Position numbers and translations under genes: made by a program. From Microbacterium sp. AK031 (GTDB lineage Bacteria; Actinomycetota; Actinomycetes; Actinomycetales; Microbacteriaceae): a stretch of 64,000 bases of DNA. The stretch's first letter is position 1, and every line of letters starts with the position of its first letter. The notes beneath the pieces were generated by a model. It did no database searches and was not told where the DNA came from. It worked only from the letters and a program-made list of their open reading frames with translations. The stretch covers positions 124,001-188,000 of the forward strand of contig NZ_JANUCA010000007.1 of assembly GCF_024807145.1 (NCBI RefSeq), read 5' to 3'. This document shows, in pieces, positions 23,227 through 32,469 of the stretch.

Positions 23227-24798
23227 TCAGTAGTGCTGCTGGATGCTTGCTGCGACCACCCCGACGTCGTCGTTCGCCGTGAACACACCGTCGATGTCGG
23301 GAGTGAATCCCTGGTTCATGATGATGATGAATGCCAGGTTTCGACCGCTCTTGGTCTCCATGACGCCGCCCAGAGCCTTGGTATTCAAGCGGAAGCGTCC
23401 GTTGAGCTCGTCGCCTCCCACCAGCGTTCCAGTCTTGGCGAACACGTGACCGGCAGCAGGGCTGTCAGCTTGCACCTCTGCGAGCGAGCCGTCGACCCCG
23501 AGGATCGGCATGGTCGCCTTCCACGCCTCGGCATCTGGCCGCTCCGCCATGATCGCCTGGGTCGCGACGGCATTCTCGGCAGTGACGAAGTTGCCGTTGA
23601 GACCCGAGCCGTCCACGAGTGACGCACCCTCGATGTCCAATCCCTCCTCTGCCCAGATTCGCCCGATCTCGCTGATGCCGGTACTGCAGTCATCCGCTCC
23701 AGCCTCGACCGCCAGAAGGCAGACGTAGGTCTGCGCACCACGGTTGTAGCTGATCTTCATGATGTACGTCGCCTGCTCGGCGAGCGGGAGAGACTCGAAC
23801 TCCGCGACCGAGGGCAGCGCGTCCACAGCATCCGTGTCCGCAAGCGCCGATGTCGAGTTCGCGGCCACCGGGTCGCTGCTCACCGTCACACCGGCTCGGC
23901 CGAGGGCCTCGATGAAGGCCGTGCGAGCGAAGGTGGCCGGATCCTCCAGCGCGAACACCTTCAGCACTGGTTCGCTGTCAGCGGCGATGGTGCCGCCGAT
24001 CGCGATCTGGCCGTGCTGCGAAGACTCCGGGTCGGAGATCGACGTGTCCTCACCAGCAGCGACGGTCTCGACCTCGCCGACGATGTGCCACGGGGCGACA
24101 GCCGGCGTCATCTCGACCGTCGCCGACTCGCCCGCCTCGCCCGGGGTGACCAGGACATCGATCAGGTTCTGGTTGACGACGATCGGCGTGATCGGCTCGC
24201 CCGCCAGTTCGCCCTGAAAGAGGCGGTCGTCGACGATGACGTCTCCTGTCACCGTGTCGATTCCCGACGCTCTGACCTGAGCGGCGAGGTCGTCGATGCC
24301 CGTCAGCGGGTCTTCGGTCGTGAGGGTTGCGCCGGGCAATGGGTTCGCATCGTTGTGGTCAAGATTCGTGTAGTCGACTGTGCCGTCTGGCTTGGTACGG
24401 CCGCCCAGCGTGATATCGCCTTTGCCGACGAGCACGAGGTCTCCCTCGAGGGTCGTCCCGGCGACATCGCCGGTACGTTTGACCGGTGTGACGATCTGAT
24501 GGTCGGGTCCCCAGTTCAGCCACGCCGCACCGACACTGTACGTCTTGGTGAAGGACGCGGGCTCAGCCATCTTGTCGCCGTCGAGGTCGATGAGCATCTC
24601 TCCGGTGTCGAGATCGGACACCTGAATCATCCATCGAGCATTGTCGTACTGCGGCTGGTTCATGATCTCGAGCGCGGCTTCCGGGAGATCGGCCTCGTTC
24701 GCCGAGTGAGGAGTATCCGCCGTGCACGCTGTCGCCGTTGCGGCGATGACGACGAGTGCGAGGACACCCGCACCGAGTCGGAGGGCGTTGCCGTTCAT
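23227..24798 (-). CDS. dacB: D-alanyl-D-alanine carboxypeptidase, PBP4 (S13) family
   Basis: A 523-residue exported peptidase. The N-terminus is a lipoprotein signal ending in 'IAATATAC'. The three penicillin-binding motifs are present: 'EPASFTKTYS' (SxxK), 'ISYNRGAQ' (SxN) and 'FAKTGTLVGG' (KTG). Between the first two lies the large inserted domain of S13 enzymes. It trims or cleaves peptidoglycan stem peptides outside the membrane. The ATG at 24798 begins the signal peptide and overlaps the stop of the upstream serine hydrolase by ATGA; the long in-frame extension upstream is antisense shadow of that gene. Confidence 0.88.
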   Translation of the reverse strand: MNGNALRLGAGVLALVVIAATATACTADTPHSANEADLPEAALEIMNQPQYDNARWMIQVSDLDTGEMLIDLDGDKMAEPASFTKTYSVGAAWLNWGPDHQIVTPVKRTGDVAGTTLEGDLVLVGKGDITLGGRTKPDGTVDYTNLDHNDANPLPGATLTTEDPLTGIDDLAAQVRASGIDTVTGDVIVDDRLFQGELAGEPITPIVVNQNLIDVLVTPGEAGESATVEMTPAVAPWHIVGEVETVAAGEDTSISDPESSQHGQIAIGGTIAADSEPVLKVFALEDPATFARTAFIEALGRAGVTVSSDPVAANSTSALADTDAVDALPSVAEFESLPLAEQATYIMKISYNRGAQTYVCLLAVEAGADDCSTGISEIGRIWAEEGLDIEGASLVDGSGLNGNFVTAENAVATQAIMAERPDAEAWKATMPILGVDGSLAEVQADSPAAGHVFAKTGTLVGGDELNGRFRLNTKALGGVMETKSGRNLAFIIIMNQGFTPDIDGVFTANDDVGVVAASIQQHY

Positions 24799-25991
24799 CG
24801 TTCTGCTCCTGTCGTGAGAATCTGGGCCACCCGGCGGAACATCTGGTCGGCTGGGTGCGCTTTGGGTGTGACGTTCGATTCGTTCATGAACACCGCGATG
24901 GTCGCCCCGGAATCGGGGTGATGGAAGATGGCCGCGGTGAATCCGAGGCCTTCGCCGTTGTGTCCCCACCATCCGTCGGTCTCGCCGATACCGAGCGCGT
25001 AGATGCCATACGGTGGACCGGCCTCCAAGGGCGCACCCTCCTGGCGCTCTGACTGCGTCGCAGGATCCAGCAGGGCGCCCGTTGCGAGCGTCTGCCCCCA
25101 GACGCGGGCGTCGTCGAGGGTGGTGATCATGGATCCCGCCGGGCCGAAAATGGAGATGTTCCGCGGTTGCGGCGCGAGCGTTTCGCCGTCCGGTGCATAC
25201 CCGACGGGATGAGGCTGCGTCCACTTCACGGCGTCCAAGATGTAGCGTGTGCCCTCCTGCCCGAGCGGCCCGAGGATGCGCTCGTCGAGGACATCGGCGA
25301 ATTCCTCTCCGGTCACGTCCTCGATAACGGCGCCGAGCAGATTGGTGTTGGCGTTCGTGTAGATCTTCTCTGTGCCAGGGGCGAACTGCGCAGGCTTGTC
25401 GAGCATGAAGCCGTTCAGCTCGTCAAGGGTGAAGATCGTCTCGGGATCTTCGGTGAAGGCTGCGAGGAAGTCCTCGTTCGTGTAGTCCGCGTTGCCGCTG
25501 GACATGTCAGCGAGCTGGCGCAGGGTGATCTCGTCGCCTTCGGTGACGCCGTCGACGTACTGCCCGATGGTGTCGTCCAGGCTCACCTTGCCTTCGTCGA
25601 CCAGTTGCAGCAGGAGAGTCACCGTGTAGGACTTCGTGACGCTGCGCATGGGCCACGTCATCTCGACGTCGACGGGCACACCGCTCTCGATGTCGGCCAG
25701 TCCGGACGCGGTCGTCCACGCGCCCTCGCCGGGGATCCACACGCCCGCCGCCGCCCCGGGCACCTCGTACTCGCTCATCGTCTCGTCGAGCGCCGCCTGC
25801 AATTGCGATTGCAGCGGCTCAGGCAGTTCCCCTTCCGGGGCGGCGGGTCGGAGGACTTCTGGAGGCGCCTCGCCTGGCGCGGTGGTGGGAGAGGGCGCAC
25901 AGCCGGCGACGGCGACAAGACAGGCTGCGACAGCGGCCACGAGCATCGGGCGCCGTAATCGTACGTTCCGACGATCGTGATGATTCGACAT
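24795..25991 (-). CDS. Serine hydrolase, class C beta-lactamase/DD-peptidase family
   Basis: A 398-residue lipoprotein: the signal peptide ends in 'LVAVAGCAPSPT'. The catalytic Ser-Lys pair is in 'MRSVTKSYTV' (SxxK), the Tyr motif is 'KIYTNANTN' (YxN), and 'WWGHNGEGLGF' provides the HxG form of the third motif. It could be a DD-peptidase or an esterase; true beta-lactamase activity cannot be inferred. The ATG at 25991 follows GGAGGAACG. It heads an operon with dacB and the HEFTH membrane protein. Confidence 0.87.
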   Translation of the reverse strand: MSNHHDRRNVRLRRPMLVAAVAACLVAVAGCAPSPTTAPGEAPPEVLRPAAPEGELPEPLQSQLQAALDETMSEYEVPGAAAGVWIPGEGAWTTASGLADIESGVPVDVEMTWPMRSVTKSYTVTLLLQLVDEGKVSLDDTIGQYVDGVTEGDEITLRQLADMSSGNADYTNEDFLAAFTEDPETIFTLDELNGFMLDKPAQFAPGTEKIYTNANTNLLGAVIEDVTGEEFADVLDERILGPLGQEGTRYILDAVKWTQPHPVGYAPDGETLAPQPRNISIFGPAGSMITTLDDARVWGQTLATGALLDPATQSERQEGAPLEAGPPYGIYALGIGETDGWWGHNGEGLGFTAAIFHHPDSGATIAVFMNESNVTPKAHPADQMFRRVAQILTTGAER

Positions 25992-26160
25992 CGTTCCTCC
26001 TGCTCGGTTCACCTGCGAAGCATGACGCACGGCTCAGGATCGACGATGGCAGAGCGGCGGTGCATTCGCTATGGATGTAGGTCGCCTATCGGCGCAGGGC
26101 TCGTACCGTGCGGGCGCGACACGCCAGAATGGGAAGACCTCGTCCGTCGGAAGGGTCTCG

Positions 26161-27912
26161 ATGTCTGCAGCGCCCCGCGTCCAACCGTCCCTCTCACGGT
26201 CTCTCCATCGCGCTCTGCTCATCGTGGCGCTGATATCGGCGCTGCTGATGATCACGGTCATCGGCCTGATGCCGCTCGACGGACCTGCGGGCCTGCTGCT
26301 GGTGACGTTGCCGATCATCTTCGGGATCTACGTGGTCGCGGGGCTGATCGCATGGCTCCGTCGCCCCAGCAACGGGATCGGATTTCTCATCGTCCTCGCG
26401 GGCCTCATGGTCCTCATCGGAGGCGTCGCGAACACAGAGGTGCCCGTCCTTCTCGCGATCGGGGCAGTGGGGGCCACGCTCGCCCTCCCCGCGACCGTTC
26501 ACCTTCTTCTCGCCTTCCCGACCGGACGGCTTCCCGACGGGCGGTCGCGCGCGATCGTGGTCGCGCTCTACGCCACCTCCCTCGTGCTCCAGATGCCGGA
26601 GTACCTCCTGGACCCTGAAGGTGCCTATCCGCCGTTCGCGGTCGCGGATGCACCGGAAATCGTCGCGCTGACCGGAACTGCACAGACCGTCGTGGCGACG
26701 GGGATCATGATCGTGGTGGCGTTCGTCCTCCTGGAGCGGCTTCGTCGGGCGGATGCTGTGCACCGTCGCGTGCTGGTCCCCCTGTTCACATATGGCATCT
26801 TCACGGTCCTGTTCCTGCCGCTCATCGCCATCGCCCTCGACCGGGTCTTCCACGTCGAACCGGCGGTGCGAGGGATGCTGCAGTTCACGGCGGTCGCCGG
26901 CATCCCGATCGCATTCGCGCTGGGTCTGCTGCGTGGCGGGTTCGCGCGAACGGGTGAGCTGGAAGAGCTCGGAACGTGGCTCGGCGCCGCCAACACATCG
27001 GGACAGCCACTCGTCTTCGCTCTCGCTCGCACGCTCGGTGATCCATCACTACGGTTGTACTTCTGGTCGGAGGAGCGTGGTGAGTTTCTCGATGCCGAAG
27101 GCCGGTCGGCACCTGAAGCAGTCCGCACGGATCCCCGGCGAGGGTGGCAGGAGATCACGCTCGACGACCGTGCGATCGGTGCGATCGAGTACGACGCCTC
27201 GCTGCTCACGGACAGCGAGCACGTGCACGCTGCGGGGCGGATCGTGGCGATCGCTCTCGAGCGCGAGCGTCTCACTGCTGACCTGCGGGCGAGCCGGCGT
27301 GCTCTCCTGCGCTCACGGGAGCGCATCGTCGAAGCGGCCGACCTTGAACGTCGCCGCATCGCACGCGACCTCCACGACGGACTGCAGGTGCAGCTGGTCC
27401 TGCTGGCGCTCGAGGCGCAGCAGATCGGCACCGCTCCCGCTCCTGCAGTTCGCGACCGCGCAACCCGACTCCGCGTCGACCTCGATGCCGCCGCCGCCGA
27501 AGTGCGCACACTCGTGCGCCACCTCGTTCCGGCGGCTCTCGTCGAGCGGGGACTGAGCGCGGCCGCCGAGGACCTCACCGATCGCATGCCGGTCTCGACA
27601 GTGTTCGAATCCGACGTGAGTGACACCAGGCTCAACAATCTCGTCGAAACGACCACGTATTTCGTCCTGGCCGAGACCCTCGCGAACGTCGTCAAGCATG
27701 CCAGCGCCACGAGTGTGCGGGTGCGTCTCATCCTCCACGATGGACGACTTCGTCTCGACGTCGAGGACGACGGAGTGGGCGGGGCGTCGATCGAGGCCGG
27801 TACTGGTCTTCGCGGCCTCGCCGACCGCGTGGAAGCCATCGGTGGAACCATCTCGCTCTCGAGCCCTCCGGGCCTCGGAACGAGAGTGTGGTCGGAGGTG
27901 CCATGCGCGTAG
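26161..27912 (+). CDS. Two-component sensor histidine kinase (NarL/DesK type)
   Basis: A 583-residue membrane kinase. Seven or so hydrophobic segments occupy residues 15-270. A GAF-like linker region follows, then a HisKA_3 dimerisation domain with the phospho-acceptor in 'RRRIARDLHDGLQVQLVLLA' and a HATPase with 'ETLANVVKHASATSVRV' (N box) and 'DDGVGGASIEAGTGLRGLAD' (G boxes). The ATG at 26161 is chosen for the GGAAGGG 6 nt upstream. The stop overlaps the response regulator start by 10 nt. Confidence 0.88.
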   Translation: MSAAPRVQPSLSRSLHRALLIVALISALLMITVIGLMPLDGPAGLLLVTLPIIFGIYVVAGLIAWLRRPSNGIGFLIVLAGLMVLIGGVANTEVPVLLAIGAVGATLALPATVHLLLAFPTGRLPDGRSRAIVVALYATSLVLQMPEYLLDPEGAYPPFAVADAPEIVALTGTAQTVVATGIMIVVAFVLLERLRRADAVHRRVLVPLFTYGIFTVLFLPLIAIALDRVFHVEPAVRGMLQFTAVAGIPIAFALGLLRGGFARTGELEELGTWLGAANTSGQPLVFALARTLGDPSLRLYFWSEERGEFLDAEGRSAPEAVRTDPRRGWQEITLDDRAIGAIEYDASLLTDSEHVHAAGRIVAIALERERLTADLRASRRALLRSRERIVEAADLERRRIARDLHDGLQVQLVLLALEAQQIGTAPAPAVRDRATRLRVDLDAAAAEVRTLVRHLVPAALVERGLSAAAEDLTDRMPVSTVFESDVSDTRLNNLVETTTYFVLAETLANVVKHASATSVRVRLILHDGRLRLDVEDDGVGGASIEAGTGLRGLADRVEAIGGTISLSSPPGLGTRVWSEVPCA

Positions 27913-28553
27913 TCATCGCTGAGGACGAGGCATTGATCCGACGGGGTCTCGAGCTCGTTCTGGAAACAGGCGGGCACGAGGTCGTAGCCGCGGTCGGAGA
28001 TGCTGAACAGATAACGGATGCTGTCGCACGCCATCGACCTGATCTGGTGGTGACCGACATCCGGATGCCCCCTACGCACACGGACGAAGGACTCGTCGCG
28101 GCGCTGCGCGTCCGGCGGGAGCACCCAGAGACCGCAGTGGTCGTGCTGTCGCAGCATGTGCAGCGCCGCTATGCGAAGGATCTCCTCGCCCGCGGCAGCG
28201 ACCGCGTCGGTTACCTGCTCAAGCAGCGGATCGCCGATGTCGGCACTTTTCTCGCAGACCTCGAACGCGTCGCCGGAGGCGGCACTGCACTCGATCCCGA
28301 TGTGATCGAGGTGATGGTCGGTCGGGCACGACATTCCGAGAGCGGCGTGAGCAGCCTCACCGCTCGCCAACGGGAGGTGCTCGCACTGGTGGCGGAGGGA
28401 CGCAGCAATGCCAGCATCGCCGCAAAGCTCTTCCTCACGGAGAAGGCCGTCGTGCAGCACGTTTCGCGCATCTACAGCGCACTGGGGCTACCCCCCGACT
28501 CCGATACGCACCGCCGTGTTCACGCGGTCATCCTCTTCTTGAACCGGGATTGA
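27903..28553 (+). CDS. LuxR/NarL-family response regulator
   Basis: A 216-residue partner of the preceding kinase. The receiver domain has acidic residues in 'IAEDEALIRRG', the phosphoacceptor Asp52 in 'VVTDIRMPP' and Lys in 'YLLKQRI'. The C-terminal LuxR helix-turn-helix is 'LTARQREVLALVAEGRSNAS' and the segment after it. The ATG at 27903 lies inside the kinase's last codons. Its 3' end overlaps the convergent exported-protein gene by 26 nt. Confidence 0.9.
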   Translation: MRVVIAEDEALIRRGLELVLETGGHEVVAAVGDAEQITDAVARHRPDLVVTDIRMPPTHTDEGLVAALRVRREHPETAVVVLSQHVQRRYAKDLLARGSDRVGYLLKQRIADVGTFLADLERVAGGGTALDPDVIEVMVGRARHSESGVSSLTARQREVLALVAEGRSNASIAAKLFLTEKAVVQHVSRIYSALGLPPDSDTHRRVHAVILFLNRD

Positions 28554-30282
28554 CGGCGCGTCGTGCTGCGAGGAATCTCTTCAAGAACAGCACTGCGCCC
28601 ATCAGCACCGCGGCGATCGCGATCCATGTCGGTCCAGTCCAGTCGACGTCGGTGCCGGTCGCTGCCAACGCGCCGGACGCCTTCCCCTGCCCCATCGCGC
28701 CGTCAACGCCAGAGTGGGTCGGATCGATCGGAGCGGGCGTCGGCGGCGGCTCCGATCCGACTCCCCCGCCGGGTACTGCCACGACGTCGCGCGTGAAGGA
28801 GGACAGGTGTCCGATTCCCTTGTCGTCCGGGACAGTGAAGCTCCCGCCGGTCACCCGGTACCAGGTTCCGTCCACCTCGAACAGGAAGTCTCCTGCGATT
28901 TTGCGATAGGCCGGGGCGTATTCGAACCAACCTTCCTGATGTGCAGGAATCTTCATGGCTGCGACCCACTTCTCCGTGGTCTCGTCCGTGTGCTCGTAGC
29001 CGTACGCGACTTTGATCGACGCTTTGAAGATCTCGAGCACATTCACTTCGGCAGAAGCGGTGATGTCGAACGTGTGTGTTATCGAGCGCGCGGTGGCGTA
29101 GTAGAACGAGTAGTCCGCTTCCTCGGATCCGTTGTTCGCGTATGGTGCGCCAAGCACCTTGCCATGTTCGATGAGCGTCTCATCCGACGTCGGCACGAAG
29201 TAGCACGAGCCGGCACCCGGGTCGCTGCAGCCGGCCGCTATGTAGTCGCGCGCTCGAAGGGGTCCGAGCGTCTGGATGGAAGCGGCCTGCACTCGGAAGT
29301 CGACCCGATAGTCGGCGTTGCCGTCTACCTTGGTCGTCGCCATGTCACAGCTGTAGGGCGATGCGCTGACGACAAGGGCACCGGTGAGGGGATCGCCGTC
29401 GTAGATCGCGCAGTCGTAGTCCCAGTTGAACTCGACCCCGCGCCAGTTCGAGGCGTAGCCAGACACCCAGAACCTGGTCGGGACGCCGCCGTCGTAGATG
29501 CGGTATGAAAAGAGCCCCTCTGCGTTGGCGGTGGACTCACCGTTGCGGCGGAATGCTGCGAAGTTCAGCGTCGCGCCCGGCTCGATCGTCGCATACGGCT
29601 TCTGCTCACTGGGATCACTCGGATACCAGCGACCATCGACGACGAAACGCGTGCTCGGCGACTCGACGTGTCCGTCGCCCAGCATCACCGTGCCCTGCGG
29701 CATGATCGCGCCACGCGCCGCCGCCCAGTTCAACGAAGTGATCGTGAACGTTTCGGAGAACAACTGCCGGGGATGCTCGCCTGTCGTCTGTTCGTATCCT
29801 GGCGACCAGCATTGGTATGGAGACGCGTCCTCGCCCAGCGGCTGACTTCCCGCCGCCGGATCGCCGAGGTAGATCTGGCAGTCGCTCGCGTAGGTCGAGC
29901 CGCTTTCCTCGACGTACACGAACGCCTTGATCCAGTAGTCCGTCGTCCGGCCGAAGTCGACGATCCGAGCGTTCATCTCTGAAATCAGAGATCCGTGTAT
30001 GGTCCCGAGTGACCACGTTGCCGATGAGGTCGTGCTGGCCGGCCCCGGTTCCACGTCGGGTCCAGGCGTAGCCGACCCGCCGTCCCTGGAAAAGTCGTAC
30101 CGGATCGAGTGCAGTTCAAGGTTTCCCGCGATCCTCATTGTCGTCGTGGTGGCGATGTCCCCATCGACGGCAGCCAGAGCCGGTGAAGCGACGAGGACGC
30201 TCGCTGCCAAAATGCCGATTCCGATCATTCCGGCCACGACACGGTTGGTTCCTCGCCGGACGGCGCTCGAGATATCAGTCAT
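28528..30282 (-). CDS. Wall-anchored exported protein of unknown function
   Basis: A 584-residue protein, unassigned. It has a signal peptide ending near 'VLVASPALAAVDGD' and a long beta-rich mature part with several Cys pairs ('YASDCQIYLGD' and 'NWDYDCAIYDGDPLTG' look like two repeats of one module). It ends with Pro-rich spacer, 'ALAATGTDVDW', a hydrophobic segment and 'RFLAARRAV', that is, a LAxTG sortase signal. The start at 30282 is the ATG before the signal peptide; the longer frame upstream has no such features. It is convergent with the two-component system with a 26-nt overlap. Confidence 0.7.
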   Translation of the reverse strand: MTDISSAVRRGTNRVVAGMIGIGILAASVLVASPALAAVDGDIATTTTMRIAGNLELHSIRYDFSRDGGSATPGPDVEPGPASTTSSATWSLGTIHGSLISEMNARIVDFGRTTDYWIKAFVYVEESGSTYASDCQIYLGDPAAGSQPLGEDASPYQCWSPGYEQTTGEHPRQLFSETFTITSLNWAAARGAIMPQGTVMLGDGHVESPSTRFVVDGRWYPSDPSEQKPYATIEPGATLNFAAFRRNGESTANAEGLFSYRIYDGGVPTRFWVSGYASNWRGVEFNWDYDCAIYDGDPLTGALVVSASPYSCDMATTKVDGNADYRVDFRVQAASIQTLGPLRARDYIAAGCSDPGAGSCYFVPTSDETLIEHGKVLGAPYANNGSEEADYSFYYATARSITHTFDITASAEVNVLEIFKASIKVAYGYEHTDETTEKWVAAMKIPAHQEGWFEYAPAYRKIAGDFLFEVDGTWYRVTGGSFTVPDDKGIGHLSSFTRDVVAVPGGGVGSEPPPTPAPIDPTHSGVDGAMGQGKASGALAATGTDVDWTGPTWIAIAAVLMGAVLFLKRFLAARRAVNPGSRRG

Positions 30283-30316
30283 ACGCCCGACGTTAGGGAC
30301 CTGGCAGCGCCCTTCG

Positions 30317-30349
30317 CGAGAGACTTGAGTCGTCAACCCAAGACTCTCG
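30317..30349. promoter_or_regulatory. Inverted repeat upstream of the exported-protein gene
   Basis: Arms 30317-30327 and 30339-30349 pair over 11 positions with one A-A mismatch around an 11-nt loop. It sits 35 nt upstream of the exported-protein start and about 100 nt past the CDF stop, so it may be an operator, or a terminator for the CDF operon. Confidence 0.4.
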
Positions 30350-30446
30350 TGTTCAGGTATGAGTACGTCGCCGGGGCACTGTTCGCCGATCCGTTCCATG
30401 AGGAGTTCGGCACGTGGGTGTGGGGATACACACCTTACGGCGGCGG

Positions 30447-31199
30447 TCACTTCGGGGAGGTCGCCGCCGTGGCTGCGGCCGTCGGAGATGGCGACGACGG
30501 TGCGTTCTTCGACGCATGGGTCAGCGCAGGCGACCGATGCTCGAGAGGGTCGCCTCCCTCATCGAGGAGCATCCCGACCGAGGTCGCGCATGCGTCTCCG
30601 CGCCATGCTTCGACACCCTCGCGCACCGCGAACCCGGCGATGACGAGCCCCGCGATCGCATCGGCCCACCACCAGCCGAGGACGCTGTTGAGCACAAGAC
30701 CGATGAGGACGGCAGCGGAGAGGTACGTGCAAAGAAGCGTCTGCTTGGAGTCGGCGATGGCGGTGGCGGACCCCAGCTCTTTTCCTGCACGCCGCTCGGC
30801 GCAGGAGAGGAACGGCATGATGACGACGCTCAGCGCGGTGATCGCGATTCCGACGGGCGAGTGCTCGACCTCGACGCGCACCAGCAACGCGAGGACCGAG
30901 CTCGCGCTCACGTAGATCGCCAGAGCGAAGAACGCGACGGCGATCACCCTCAAGGTGCCCTTCTCCCACCGCTCGGGGTCGCGGCGGGTGAACTGCCAGG
31001 CGACCGCGGCAGCCGAGAGCACTTCGATGGTCGAATCCAGCCCGAACCCGATCAACGCAGCCGATGAGGCGATCGTTCCCGCGGTGATCGCGACGACGGC
31101 CTCGATGAGGTTGTAGACGATCGTGGCGGTGACGATCCAGCGGATGCGCCGCTGCAGAATGTGTCTGCGGGCGTCGGCAGAGACGTTCGAGCCGCTCAT
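30447..31199 (-). CDS. Cation diffusion facilitator-type metal transporter
   Basis: A 250-residue membrane protein with about six hydrophobic segments. 'SSAALIGFGLDSTIEVLSAA' and 'AIADSKQTLLCTYLSAAVLI' carry the Asp residues of the CDF metal site, and 'WWADAIAGLVIAGFAVREGV' the second pair. It would export a divalent metal. It overlaps the CmtR-like regulator gene by 4 nt, fixing the start at 31199. The last 45 residues after 'EAWRGDAC' lack the Cys-rich tail common in actinobacterial relatives and look unlike a normal domain, which hints at an altered 3' end. Confidence 0.8.
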   Translation of the reverse strand: MSGSNVSADARRHILQRRIRWIVTATIVYNLIEAVVAITAGTIASSAALIGFGLDSTIEVLSAAAVAWQFTRRDPERWEKGTLRVIAVAFFALAIYVSASSVLALLVRVEVEHSPVGIAITALSVVIMPFLSCAERRAGKELGSATAIADSKQTLLCTYLSAAVLIGLVLNSVLGWWWADAIAGLVIAGFAVREGVEAWRGDACATSVGMLLDEGGDPLEHRSPALTHASKNAPSSPSPTAAATAATSPK

Positions 31200-31534
31200 G
31201 CGCAACCGCAGTTCTCGCCGGCGCAGCATCCGGGCTCGACGTGGAGCACGACGCGCAGCAGCTCATCCAGCGCGGGCGCCAGGTGTGCGTCCGCGAGCCG
31301 ATACGAAGTGCGGCGCCCTTCTGGGACGGCCTCGACCAGACCGCATCCGCGCAGGCACGCGAGCTGATTGGACATCACCTGACGCGACACGCCCAGCGCG
31401 TCCGCGAGGTCGGATGGATACGCGGGCGATTCCCGCAGAGCGAGAAGCACACTGGCGCGGGTCTGGTCAGACAGGGCGTGACCGAGCCGTGCGAGCGCGG
31501 CGGTGTGCGTCACCGTGGCCGTCATGGTCATCAT
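31196..31534 (-). CDS. cmtR: ArsR/SmtB-family metal sensor, CmtR type
   Basis: A 112-residue winged-helix repressor. 'MSNQLACLRGCGLVEAVPEG' puts Cys60 and Cys64 in the recognition helix exactly as in the Cd(II)/Pb(II) sensor CmtR, and the C-terminus 'EPGCCAGENCGCA' supplies the third thiolate and more. Metal binding should release DNA and switch on the overlapping CDF transporter gene. The start at 31534 is the ATG pair before the conserved N-terminal helix. Confidence 0.85.
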   Translation of the reverse strand: MMTMTATVTHTAALARLGHALSDQTRASVLLALRESPAYPSDLADALGVSRQVMSNQLACLRGCGLVEAVPEGRRTSYRLADAHLAPALDELLRVVLHVEPGCCAGENCGCA

Positions 31535-31605
31535 GGGGTCGACGATACAGGATTTTCTGAACAATAGGCATCGGCAGGCGTCCGTCGTGTGACAGATTGG
31601 AATCG

Positions 31606-32469
31606 ATGACCTCTTCCGCTTCCACGATCCCCGCGCCACCCGCGCCACCCGCGCGCACCTTGCTCGTCGGCTTCGGCAAGCTCGGGCGGAGCCTCGCGCC
31701 GCGCCTCCTCGCCGACGGCGGCGACGTCATCGCGCTCCGTCGCAGCGACGATGACCTGCCGGAGGGCGTCGTCGGCATCCGCGCCGATCTCGCGGCGCCC
31801 CTGAAGGAGCAGCTGCCGACCGTCGACGCGATGGTCGTGACTCTGCCGCCACCCGGAGGCGTGGCCGGCTATCGCACCGCGCTGACGCACCTCGCGGATG
31901 CGCTGCCATCGGTTCCCGCGCGAACGGTCTTCGTGTCTTCGACGGGAGTCTTCGAAGACTCGGCATCCACGCATCCGATCACTGAACAGGACGAACCCAC
32001 GCCGACCGGCGAACGCGCCCGAGGACTCTACGACGGCGAGCGCGCAGCGATCGAACTGTTCAGCGCGGTCATCGTGCGACCGGCCGGGATCTATGGTCCA
32101 GGTCGAGGATTCCTCTTGCGACAGGTGCGGGAGAACGCCGTCGTGAACCACCGTCGGCGCACGAACCGAATCCACGAACACGATCTCGTGCGAACGCTCG
32201 ACGTTCTGCTCCGGATGCCGGAGCCACCGGCGCTCGTGCATGCAGTGGACGCGGCACCCGTCCCCCTCGGGGAGGTCGTCGAGTTCATCGCCCGCACGCT
32301 CGGCGTCGACGCGCCACGCGATGATCCTTCAGCCGGGCCTGTCGGACTGGTGCACGACGGCGCGCTGCTCCGATCGCTGCTGGGTCGGCTGCAGTACCCG
32401 ACGTACGTCGAGGGGTACTCCGCGATGATCGCAGAGGCGACGCGCGCGGATGGCGGGCGGGTCAGCTGA
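31606..32469 (+). CDS. NAD-dependent epimerase/dehydratase-like protein
   Basis: A 287-residue extended-SDR-fold protein of the YeeZ-like group. 'TLLVGFGKLGRSLAPRLLAD' is a GxGxxG-type cofactor motif, 'TVFVSSTGVFEDSAS' holds the Ser-Ser-Thr segment, and 'AVIVRPAGIYGPGRG' is the usual later strand. The classical YxxxK is replaced by 'LYDGERAAI', so catalysis is uncertain. The ATG at 31606 is preferred to an in-frame TTG 9 nt upstream. Its last 8 nt overlap the convergent MarR gene. Confidence 0.75.
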   Translation: MTSSASTIPAPPAPPARTLLVGFGKLGRSLAPRLLADGGDVIALRRSDDDLPEGVVGIRADLAAPLKEQLPTVDAMVVTLPPPGGVAGYRTALTHLADALPSVPARTVFVSSTGVFEDSASTHPITEQDEPTPTGERARGLYDGERAAIELFSAVIVRPAGIYGPGRGFLLRQVRENAVVNHRRRTNRIHEHDLVRTLDVLLRMPEPPALVHAVDAAPVPLGEVVEFIARTLGVDAPRDDPSAGPVGLVHDGALLRSLLGRLQYPTYVEGYSAMIAEATRADGGRVS

